From: Arthrobacter sp. SW1
GTDB lineage: Bacteria; Actinomycetota; Actinomycetes; Actinomycetales; Micrococcaceae
Length of the DNA: 64,000 bases
Direction: 5' to 3'
Assembly: GCF_001766675.1 (NCBI RefSeq)
Contig: NZ_MJLT01000001.1
Location: 496,001-560,000, forward strand
Of this stretch, positions 34,742-41,220 are shown piece after piece. The position numbers and the translations under genes are program-made. The notes beneath the pieces are model-generated. The model saw only the letters and a program-made list of their open reading frames with translations, was not told the origin of the DNA and ran no database searches. The stretch's first letter is position 1. Every line of letters begins with the position of its first letter.

Positions 34742-35353
34742 TCAGGCGAGCATCTCCACAACGGGCTGGACATAGCTCCGGAAGATTTCCGGCTGAGACA
34801 AGAGGCGCTGGCTCATGATCATCTTGTCCGGCTCCAGATACCAGGCTCGGGGCTCGTTCAGCGGAAGCTCGATGATGCTCAGTTGGAAGTCCCGGGGGCC
34901 GCGCCCCACCTCGAGGAGCCGGTCCTCCACCAGGTCCCCGAGCATCAAGGTGGCGCCGCTTGCCTCCCGTTCGGCTTCTATTTCCTGGTATTCCTCGACC
35001 CGTTCACGCGCCCAGTCCAAGGCTGAACCATAATGCGCCTGGAGCACGCGTTGAAGGGCGGGCGAATTCGAGAATGCCGCGAAATCCGGCGGGGAGAGCT
35101 CCGTGGCAGGTTCCGGGTACGCCTTGAGCAGCTGTTGCCACCAGGCCTCCCATTCGGTCTTGAGCGCGCCGATGCCGCCGACTTCCGCGGTCAGGTGGCT
35201 GTGATCCGAGTGCCTGACCTTCGGGGTGGCATGGGACAGGGTGGGCGTTCCCGCGCCGTCCAGTCCTGCGACATCCCTCAGATACAAGGCAATAAGAAGC
35301 GGGGATGAGGTGTCCATGGTGATCCGCCATCCCTGACCGCCTGTGTCATGCAT
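34742..35353 (-). CDS. Hypothetical protein, 203 residues
   Basis: A soluble, acidic 203-residue protein with no signal peptide or membrane helix. Notable parts are EWEAWWQQLLKAYPEP, a helical central region (WARERVEEYQEIEAEREA) and a C-terminal region ending MSQRLLSQPEIFRSYVQPVVEMLA. I do not recognise a family. The ATG at 35353 has a strong GGGAGG site 7 bases upstream, which supports it over the internal ATG at 35317. It is 81 bases downstream of a TetR gene on the same strand and may be in its regulon. Confidence 0.6.
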   Translation of the reverse strand: MHDTGGQGWRITMDTSSPLLIALYLRDVAGLDGAGTPTLSHATPKVRHSDHSHLTAEVGGIGALKTEWEAWWQQLLKAYPEPATELSPPDFAAFSNSPALQRVLQAHYGSALDWARERVEEYQEIEAEREASGATLMLGDLVEDRLLEVGRGPRDFQLSIIELPLNEPRAWYLEPDKMIMSQRLLSQPEIFRSYVQPVVEMLA

Positions 35354-35434
35354 CCGAACGCCTCCCTTGGCCGGTGCCTGTCCAGACTTACAGTTTATTC
35401 CTGTTGGCTCCCGAGGTTAACGGCCGGTTTTTAC

Positions 35435-36043
35435 TCAGGCGGCGAGGCCCGCGAGGTGTGCCTCCAGCACATCGCGGCACATCTGTGCGGTCATCCATTC
35501 GGGCTGGAGGAGGGCGTGCATGCACAGGCCGTCCAGCGCGGCCAGGAGGCGTTCCGCCTCCGTGACCAGGATGTCCTGCTGTGCGCTGCCGGGCAGCAAC
35601 AGCATGATCAATTGCCCGACGACGGCGGCCACCGCGCGGTGGCTCCGCGCGGCTTCCGGCGCGTATACGGCTTTGATCCGGGCGGCCGTGCGGAAGGCCA
35701 GCCAGACGCAGACGTCCACGGCACGCTCCTCGTCCAGGGGCAGCAGCTGGCCGAGAAGTGCGAGCACGGCTTCGTGGTGGGCGTCGCTGCCGGGTTCTTC
35801 AGCCTGGACGGATTCAAGCGCGGCTTCCAGGCGGCCTGCGATCCGGTCGATGACCACGGAAAACGAGTGGACCAGCAGTTCGTCACTGCTGGCGAAATAG
35901 TGGCGTACCGAGCCGACGGCCAGTCCCGCTTCATCGGCTACCTCGCGCAGGGAGGCACGTTCCAATCCATCGGAAGCGATGATCCTGAAGACGGCGTCGA
36001 CAACGTCCTGTCGCCGCGCGGCGGCGTCTACGATTTTTGGCAC
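35435..36043 (-). CDS. TetR family regulator, BetI-like
   Basis: A 202-residue regulator from the GTG at 36043 (VPKIVDAAARRQDVVDAVFR). The helix-turn-helix is ASLREVADEAGLAVGSVRHYFASSDELL (about residues 28-55), and the C-terminal domain is of the BetI/AcrR-like helical type. An upstream GTG at 36058 lies inside the palindrome described next and is less likely to be the start. The next gene on the same strand is a 203-residue hypothetical; targets are otherwise unknown. Confidence 0.82.
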   Translation of the reverse strand: MPKIVDAAARRQDVVDAVFRIIASDGLERASLREVADEAGLAVGSVRHYFASSDELLVHSFSVVIDRIAGRLEAALESVQAEEPGSDAHHEAVLALLGQLLPLDEERAVDVCVWLAFRTAARIKAVYAPEAARSHRAVAAVVGQLIMLLLPGSAQQDILVTEAERLLAALDGLCMHALLQPEWMTAQMCRDVLEAHLAGLAA

Positions 36044-36053
36044 ATGCCTTTTT

Positions 36054-36067
36054 AGCACGATCGTGCT
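36054..36067. promoter_or_regulatory. Probable TetR operator
   Basis: AGCACGATCGTGCT is a perfect 14-bp palindrome that begins 11 bases before the TetR start at 36043. Its position fits autorepression by the adjacent regulator. Confidence 0.6.
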
Positions 36068-36160
36068 TCAATCGTCGGCAGGCGTGCCTTGGTGGCACCG
36101 GTGTGTGGCCAAGGAAACAGCAGCACTGTCCCCGGCAGGTACAACCCTGCCACACGCAAA

Positions 36161-36191
36161 CGGCCGCCCAACCTCGAAAGGTGGGCGGCCG
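36161..36191 (-). terminator. Terminator of gltA
   Basis: CGGCCGCCCAACCT pairs with AGGTGGGCGGCCG (one bulged A) around a CGAA loop, 18 bases after the gltA stop. A short T-rich stretch follows in the minus direction. Confidence 0.8.
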
Positions 36192-36208
36192 CCGTCGTAC
36201 TGGCCCGG

Positions 36209-37492
36209 CTAGAGAGCCGGGTAGTTGCGCTCCGGTTCCCCGGTGTAGAGCTGCCGCGGACGGCCGATCTTCGTGGCGGGGTCGGTGATCATTTCGCGCC
36301 ACTGGGCGATCCAGCCGGGGAGGCGGCCGATCGCGAACAGCACGGTGAACATCTTCTCCGGGAAGCCCATGGCCTTGTAGATCAGGCCGGTGTAGAAGTC
36401 GACGTTCGGGTAGAGCTTGCGCTGGATGAAGTAGTCGTCAGCCAGGGCCTTCTCTTCAAGACGGAGTGCGATGTCCAGCAGTTCGTCGTTGCCGCCGAGC
36501 TTGCCGAGGATCTCGTGGGCGGTGGCCTTGATGATCTTCGCGCGGGGATCGTAGTTCTTGTAGACGCGGTGTCCGAAGCCCATGAGGCGGACGCCGTCTT
36601 CCTTGTTCTTGACCTTCTCCATGTAGTCCTCGGGCTTGATGCCGTCGGCCTGGATCTGGCGGAGCATCTTCAGCACGGCCTCGTTGGCGCCACCGTGGGC
36701 CGGGCCGAAGAGGGCGTTGATGCCCGCGGACACCGAAGCGAAGAGGTTGGCGTTGGCCGAACCCACCAGGCGGACGGTGGAGGTGGAGCAGTTCTGCTCG
36801 TGGTCCGCGTGGAGGATGAGGAGCAGGTCGAGCGCCTTGACGATGATCGGATCGAGCTCGTACTGCTCGGCCGGAAGACCGAAGGAGAGGCGCAGGAAGT
36901 TCTCCACGAGGTTCATGGAGTTGTCCGGGTACAGCATGGGCTGGCCGATGGACTTCTTGTGGGCGTAAGCCGCGATGACCGGGAGCTTTGCCATGAGGCG
37001 GATGGTGGAAACTTCCACGTGCTCGGGGTTGAACGGGTCCAGGGAGTCCTGGTAGAAGGTCGACAGCGCGGAGACAGCCGAGGACAGCACCGGCATGGGG
37101 TGCGCGTCGCGCGGGAAGCCGCCGAAGAAGCCCTTGAGATCCTCGTGGAGCAGGGTGTGGCGGCGGATCTTCTGGTCGAACTCTTCCAGCTCTGTGGGGC
37201 TGGGCAGGTTGCCGTAAATGAGCAGGTAGGAGACTTCCAGGAAGCTGGAGTGCTCCGCGAGCTGCTCGATCGGGTAACCGCGGTAGCGCAGGATTCCGGC
37301 ATCGCCGTCGATGTACGTGATCGCCGACATCGTTGCCGCCGTGTTCATGAAGCCGGGGTCGTAAGTGACGGCGCCTGTCTGCTTCAGCAGCTTGGAAACG
37401 TCGTAGCCCTCGTTCCCTTCAACGACCTTGATCCGCGGGAGTTCAAGTTCGCCGCCGGCGTGGCGCAAGGTAGCGCTGGTGGTCTCAGTCAT
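36209..37492 (-). CDS. gltA: Citrate synthase
   Basis: Condenses acetyl-CoA with oxaloacetate at the entry to the TCA cycle. The 427-residue protein is the long, type-II-like form. The N-terminal small domain holds GFMNTAATMSAITYIDGDAGILRYRGYPIEQLA. The catalytic histidines lie in LILHADHEQNCSTSTVR and GFGHRVYKNYDPRAK, and the Asp in LYPNVDFYTGLIYKAMGFP. AAGGGG five bases before the ATG at 37492 is a good ribosome site. It stands alone between a terminator and a palindrome-rich 242-base upstream region that separates it from dapC. Confidence 0.95.
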   Translation of the reverse strand: MTETTSATLRHAGGELELPRIKVVEGNEGYDVSKLLKQTGAVTYDPGFMNTAATMSAITYIDGDAGILRYRGYPIEQLAEHSSFLEVSYLLIYGNLPSPTELEEFDQKIRRHTLLHEDLKGFFGGFPRDAHPMPVLSSAVSALSTFYQDSLDPFNPEHVEVSTIRLMAKLPVIAAYAHKKSIGQPMLYPDNSMNLVENFLRLSFGLPAEQYELDPIIVKALDLLLILHADHEQNCSTSTVRLVGSANANLFASVSAGINALFGPAHGGANEAVLKMLRQIQADGIKPEDYMEKVKNKEDGVRLMGFGHRVYKNYDPRAKIIKATAHEILGKLGGNDELLDIALRLEEKALADDYFIQRKLYPNVDFYTGLIYKAMGFPEKMFTVLFAIGRLPGWIAQWREMITDPATKIGRPRQLYTGEPERNYPAL

Positions 37493-37632
37493 GGAGTCCC
37501 CTTCATGAGGCTCTTGGCCTCCGTAGAAAGCTTGATCCAACCAACTTCCGGTGGCGCCCGCCGGGCGCATCCTGCCGGTTGTAGTCCGGTCGATTGGACT
37601 GCTTTCCTCGGAAAGCCACCATCAATAGTCAG

Positions 37633-37638
37633 TTATAA
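37633..37638 (-). promoter_or_regulatory. Possible -10 hexamer of gltA
   Basis: On the minus strand this reads TATAAC within an AT-richer patch, about 140 bases before the gltA start. No -35 stands out. Confidence 0.3.
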
Positions 37639-37652
37639 GCTACCCCCAGCAC

Positions 37653-37692
37653 CCGGGAGGAACTAATCCGGGAAGCCCGGTTACCCTCCCGG
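37653..37692. terminator. Nested inverted repeats between dapC and gltA
   Basis: An outer 8-bp pair (CCGGGAGG/CCTCCCGG) encloses an inner CCGGG-AAG-CCCGG hairpin extended by TAA/TTA. It is 43 bases after the dapC stop on the minus strand and may terminate dapC. Confidence 0.45.
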
Positions 37693-37702
37693 AGGCGGCA
37701 AA

Positions 37703-37718
37703 TGTGCCGCAGCTCACA
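37703..37718. promoter_or_regulatory. CRP/GlxR-like palindrome upstream of gltA
   Basis: TGTGCCGCAGCTCACA (TGTGAGCTGCGGCACA on the gltA strand) matches 10 of the 12 fixed positions of TGTGANNTANNTCACA. GlxR is known to bind near gltA in Corynebacterium; here it lies about 210 bases upstream of gltA and next to the dapC stop. Confidence 0.4.
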
Positions 37719-37734
37719 CCTTCCGGGGCTGGCG

Positions 37735-38883
37735 TCAGGCCTGCCCGCGCAGGCGCTCCACTGCGGCATCGATCCGCTCGTCGGACCCCGTCAGGGCCAC
37801 ACGGATGAAGCCGTTTCCGGCGTCGCCGTAGAAGACTCCGGGCCCGACGACGATGCCGAGTTCAGCGAAGCGCTGCACGGTGTCCCAAGTGGCTTCCCCG
37901 GCGGTTGCCCAGAGGTAGAGGCCTGCCTTTGATTCGTGGATCTTGAGGCCGAAGTCCTGCAGGGCCGGCAGGAGCCGTTCACGGCGGGAGCGGTAAAGGT
38001 CCTTCTGCGCGAAGACGTGGTCCGCATCGCCCAGTGCCACACGCATCGCTTCCTGGATCGGATACGGCACAATCATCCCGGCGTGCTTGCGGCTGTTGAC
38101 CAGGTTCGCCACGATGGCGGAGTCGCCGGCGACGAACGCCGCCCGGTAACCGGCGAGGTTGGACTGCTTGCTCAGGGAGTACACACTGAGCAGTCCGTCG
38201 TTGGAGCCTCCGCTGACCCGGGGGTCCAGGATGCTTGGCACGGCCTCTCCGCCGCGCTGGGCATCCCATTCGCCCCAGCCAAGCTCGGCGTAGCATTCGT
38301 CGGACGCCACCACGGCGCCCGCCTGGCGGGCCTGCTCAACGATCGCCTTGAGGGAAGCGACGTCGCGAACGCTGCCAGTGGGATTGCCCGGCGAATTGAC
38401 CCAGACAAGCCGCACCTTGGCGCGGGTCGCGGCGTCGAGCTCATCGAGGTCGTCGGCAGCCACAGCGGTGGCCCCGGCCAGGGTGGCACCGATGTCGTAG
38501 GTGGGGTACGCGACCGTGGGGCGCACCACGACGTCCCCGGGGCGCAGGCCCAGCAGGAACGGCAGCCAGGCCACGAGTTCCTTGGACCCGACCGTCGGCA
38601 TGATGTCCCTGGGATCAAGGCCGGGAACACCGCGTCGGGAGGCGAACCAGTCGGACACAGCCTGCCGGAGGGGCTCGGTGCCATGGACCGTCGGGTAGCC
38701 GTGGGCGTCCGATGCCGCCGACAAGGCGTCCCGGATCAGGGCCGGCGTCGGGTCGACCGGCGTTCCGATGGAGAGGTTGACGACTCCCCCGGGATGCTCG
38801 GAAGCCTTGGCGAGGTACGGTGCCATGGCTTCCCACGGGTAATCGGGCAGGTCAAGGCCGAAGGACGGCGCCGCGGAGATCAA
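37735..38883 (-). CDS. dapC: Succinyldiaminopimelate transaminase
   Basis: A PLP aminotransferase that makes N-succinyl-LL-diaminopimelate. The 382-residue class-I/II fold has GYPTVHGTEPLRQAV, NSPGNPTGSV, ASDECYAELGW and the Schiff-base lysine block SVYSLSKQSNLAGYRAAF, plus a C-terminal RVALTG arginine. The start is uncertain: TTG at 38883 (MISAAPSFGLDLPDYP) is chosen because the previous gene stops at 38898 and no ATG or GTG fits. It is 14 bases after fdxA. The ferredoxin-dapC pair is a common actinobacterial arrangement. Confidence 0.88.
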   Translation of the reverse strand: MISAAPSFGLDLPDYPWEAMAPYLAKASEHPGGVVNLSIGTPVDPTPALIRDALSAASDAHGYPTVHGTEPLRQAVSDWFASRRGVPGLDPRDIMPTVGSKELVAWLPFLLGLRPGDVVVRPTVAYPTYDIGATLAGATAVAADDLDELDAATRAKVRLVWVNSPGNPTGSVRDVASLKAIVEQARQAGAVVASDECYAELGWGEWDAQRGGEAVPSILDPRVSGGSNDGLLSVYSLSKQSNLAGYRAAFVAGDSAIVANLVNSRKHAGMIVPYPIQEAMRVALGDADHVFAQKDLYRSRRERLLPALQDFGLKIHESKAGLYLWATAGEATWDTVQRFAELGIVVGPGVFYGDAGNGFIRVALTGSDERIDAAVERLRGQA

Positions 38884-38897
38884 GGGTGCAACCGTTC

Positions 38898-39224
38898 CTA
38901 GTGGTCCTGGTTCTGCGGGGGCAGGGCAGCGATGAAGGGGTGGTCCTTGCCGGTGTTGCCGATCTTGGCGGCACCACCCGGCGAGCCGAGGTCGTCGAAG
39001 AACTCGACGTTGGCCTTGTAGTAGTCGGCCCACTCTTCCGGGGTGTCGTCTTCGTAGTAGATGGCTTCCACCGGGCACACGGGTTCGCAGGCGCCGCAGT
39101 CAACGCATTCGTCGGGGTGGATGTAGAGGGACCGCTCGCCTTCGTAGATGCAGTCAACCGGGCATTCCTCAATACATGCCTTGTCCTTGACGTCCACACA
39201 CGGCTGCGCGATTACGTAAGTCAC
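38898..39224 (-). CDS. fdxA: Ferredoxin, 7Fe type
   Basis: A 108-residue electron carrier beginning TYVIAQPCVDVKDKACIEECPVDCIYEG. The first cysteine set (C8, C16, C20 and others) would hold a [3Fe-4S] cluster and the second (CVDCGACEPVCP) a [4Fe-4S] cluster, as in the mycobacterial FdxA/FdxC type. The C-terminal third is acidic. The start is a GTG with AGGGA/GAGAGG close upstream. It is divergent from the small SH3-like gene across 140 bases. Confidence 0.9.
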   Translation of the reverse strand: MTYVIAQPCVDVKDKACIEECPVDCIYEGERSLYIHPDECVDCGACEPVCPVEAIYYEDDTPEEWADYYKANVEFFDDLGSPGGAAKIGNTGKDHPFIAALPPQNQDH

Positions 39225-39352
39225 GTCCCTTGCCTCTCCAGAGTTGCTCCGGGCCGCTGCCCGGATGGTGCGTCCGGCCATAATGCGCCGGATCCGTTGA
39301 ATTCTGAGCTTATTATCCAACAGCCCGAACGCACGAACCTAGCCACGCGTCC

Positions 39353-39358
39353 TACTAT
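39353..39358 (+). promoter_or_regulatory. Putative -10 hexamer of the 79-residue gene
   Basis: TACTAT, exactly 6 bases before the GTG at 39365, with no Shine-Dalgarno. Leaderless transcription is predicted. Confidence 0.45.
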
Positions 39359-39364
39359 GAACTG

Positions 39365-39604
39365 GTGAACTTGCCGCGTCCCCAGGATTTCCTTTCGAAT
39401 ACCGCCGAAGGAACCCGGGTAGTGGTGCGCTACAGAATCGACGGCGGGTTCACCGACGCCCTCGGCTACCTGGTCTCCGCTTCCGCCGGTTCCTGCACCA
39501 TCCGCACCCGGCAGTCCGACGTCGAGATCCCCTTGGAGCTGGTGGTCACGGCGAAGGCCGTTCCGCCCCCACCGCCGCGGCGGAGTGCGCGTTCAGTCTC
39601 CTAA
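39365..39604 (+). CDS. Small protein resembling the N-terminal domain of Rv0428c-type acetyltransferases
   Basis: A 79-residue protein: LSNTAEGTRVVVRYRIDGGFTDALGYLV, SCTIRTRQSDVEIPLELVVTAKAVPPPPPRR. This resembles the SH3-like N-terminal module of the cg3035/Rv0428c GNAT family. In those proteins the Pro/Arg stretch leads into an acetyltransferase domain. Here the frame stops just after it, and the GGACATGTCC repeat region starts 3 bases later. It may be a naturally free domain, or an acetyltransferase gene cut off by insertion of the downstream element. No GNAT remnant is visible beyond it. Confidence 0.6.
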   Translation: MNLPRPQDFLSNTAEGTRVVVRYRIDGGFTDALGYLVSASAGSCTIRTRQSDVEIPLELVVTAKAVPPPPPRRSARSVS

Positions 39605-39606
39605 AC

Positions 39607-39769
39607 GGACATGTCCACCGCCCGGCACGACAGTTGGACATAACAGGAATATGTTCCTTCCTTGTCCCGGCTGCGGCGCATATCCGTCTATGGAGGATGC
39701 GCCGTGGCAGCACATGTCCGTTGGCAGAAGCCAGCAGTGGACATGTCCCAACAGGTAATGGACATACAG
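39607..39769. repeat. Left cluster of GGACATGTCC palindromes
   Basis: Perfect copies at 39607-39616 and 39739-39748; 9/10 copy GCACATGTCC at 39710-39719; half copies GGACAT at 39636 and 39760; a diverged GGAATATGTTCC at 39646-39657. Starts 39607/39636 and 39710/39739 are each 29 bases apart. The 39710/39739 pair forms an ACATGTCC-N19-GGACATGT inverted repeat with an inner TGGC/GCCA hairpin. The cluster fills the gap after the preceding gene and stops 12 bases before the AbiEi-like gene ends. Confidence 0.85.
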
Positions 39770-39781
39770 GTGCCCGACGAC

Positions 39782-40591
39782 TCAAGCCGCCTGATCCAGC
39801 GAGCGAAGAGTTTCACGAACCAAGGCCACGAACTCTGCTGGCCTGAACTTCACCAACGAATAACTCACGACCAAGGTTGGAACTCCCAGCCTTGTGGTGA
39901 CATTCCAGCGCCGCCGATCTTCTTCAAAGCTGGCTTTGTCCATGTGGAATTCTGCGCCGTCGGCCTCGATCCCCAGACGCCCGTCAACCATGAGATCGAT
40001 ATGCCCCATGCCGGGAATGCTTACCTGGGATTCAACGTGAAACCCCGCCAGGCGGAGGTGGTACCGGGCCAAGCATTCAAGCAGTGACTGAGAATGGGGC
40101 ACCACTTGGCCGAGAACCGCCCGTTCGCGGGCATCGTTTCGCCCACCGAGCCGTGCCCTGACGGCGGACATGGATACCCTTTTCAACGCAATGGCCGATT
40201 CGGCAATCGCCAGCGCCTCCAATTCGGGAAGGCAGCGTAAGGCCAGGACCACGGAGTCAAGCAGCGTCGGCGGTGACGCCGTTCTATGGCAATGGAACCC
40301 CGGGTACTTCCGGCTGTGTGGAACGGCAACGTGTGGTTCCACCGGCCTCCGCACGATCCAGAGCCCGGCAAGCTCAGCAGCAGATACGCACGCGGGCTCG
40401 GCTGGGAGCGAGCGGATGGCGCGCAACGTGGGATCGGCGCCGTCGAGGGCGTAAACGCCGCGCGCAATCCTGGACAGTTGGCCCCGGGACAAAGCGTTCC
40501 GGAGTTGGAGATTCGAGACTCCGGCTGCCGCGAGATGCTTCGCACGGACTACGCCACCGTAACCGGACATCACGTCACTGATATTCACCAT
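39782..40591 (-). CDS. AbiEi-antitoxin-like winged-helix protein with DUF559 nuclease-like domain
   Basis: A 269-residue protein. The N-terminus, GGVVRAKHLAAAGVSNLQLRNALSRGQLSRIARGVYAL, is the AbiEi-type antitoxin helix-turn-helix. The C-terminal third, SQVSIPGMGHIDLMVDGRLGIEADGAEFH ... DRRRW, is a DUF559/Vsr-like fold with the acidic D...ExD residues of a PD-(D/E)xK nuclease. The ATG at 40591 is chosen because it opens the HTH; a longer frame reads through the repeat cluster and is unlikely. No AbiEii nucleotidyltransferase toxin is adjacent. It is flanked on both sides by GGACATGTCC arrays. Its codon use is less GC3-rich than its neighbours, consistent with transfer. Confidence 0.72.
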   Translation of the reverse strand: MVNISDVMSGYGGVVRAKHLAAAGVSNLQLRNALSRGQLSRIARGVYALDGADPTLRAIRSLPAEPACVSAAELAGLWIVRRPVEPHVAVPHSRKYPGFHCHRTASPPTLLDSVVLALRCLPELEALAIAESAIALKRVSMSAVRARLGGRNDARERAVLGQVVPHSQSLLECLARYHLRLAGFHVESQVSIPGMGHIDLMVDGRLGIEADGAEFHMDKASFEEDRRRWNVTTRLGVPTLVVSYSLVKFRPAEFVALVRETLRSLDQAA

Positions 40592-40651
40592 GGAGCCATG
40601 CTTTCGGCCCGGAGGAGGAGCGAAAAGAGCTGAGTTCCCGTATGTGGAAAA

Positions 40652-40792
40652 GGACATGTACCCAGTCCCGGGTAGTAGACGGACATGTCCATTCCTGAAG
40701 AAGCTGGCGCAAGGAGCATGTCCGACTGGAGTATCAAAGGATGCACATATGAGTGATATGTCCATCGTTAGAGCTCAGGGCTGGACATGTGC
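40652..40792. repeat. Right cluster of GGACATGTCC palindromes
   Basis: Perfect copy at 40681-40690; 9/10 copies GGACATGTAC at 40652 and GGACATGTGC at 40783; weaker GAGCATGTCC at 40714 and TGATATGTCC at 40754. Starts 40652/40681 and 40754/40783 are again exactly 29 bases apart. The cluster lies 61-201 bases upstream of the AbiEi-like start, where its promoter must be. Confidence 0.85.
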
Positions 40793-40812
40793 GGCAAGGA
40801 ACAGGCGCCAGC

Positions 40813-41199
40813 TCAGTTCCGCCGCGCGAAGCCCCTGCACACCACCAGCATCACGAGGGTCACAACAGCAATGCCGTACACCCAGACATTCCCCGGCACA
40901 TCGCCCAGGATCAGCTGTTTCCCTGGCCCGGCCGCGGCGAGCAGTCCCACCAGCACGTAACAGCCGATGCCGGCCACCGCCGTCGGAATCAAGGAACGGT
41001 AGCGTCCCGCCAACAACAGCTGAAGGGCCGCGAGCAGCAGGAGGGCGGCCGGCGGCCCCCAATGGAGTTCGACGCCGGCCAGCGCCAGGTACTGCCGGTG
41101 CAGGGCCGTGCCGGCCACCGCCGCGAAAACGGCAGCAAAAAGGGCCACCGGAAGTCCTGCGGCAATGCCGCGGAACCCTCCGGTGGCCCTCTTATGCAC
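40813..41199 (-). CDS. Small four-helix membrane protein
   Basis: A 128-residue protein with four membrane segments (about residues 12-32, 46-63, 69-89 and 104-122). The charged ends are HKRATGGFRG and CRGFARRN. I do not recognise a family. It lies 21 bases downstream of typA on the same strand and may share its transcript. The right-hand repeat cluster ends 20 bases beyond its stop, so it marks the conserved-side border of the accessory island. Confidence 0.65.
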   Translation of the reverse strand: MHKRATGGFRGIAAGLPVALFAAVFAAVAGTALHRQYLALAGVELHWGPPAALLLLAALQLLLAGRYRSLIPTAVAGIGCYVLVGLLAAAGPGKQLILGDVPGNVWVYGIAVVTLVMLVVCRGFARRN

Positions 41200-41220
41200 T
41201 ATCCCAGCCAGCTAAGCCGA

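Noticed and set aside
39601..40800. A CRISPR array, suggested by the recurring 29-base interval
   Set aside because: The repeated unit is only 10 bp and palindromic, copies are imperfect, spacing outside the pairs is irregular, and no cas gene is present.
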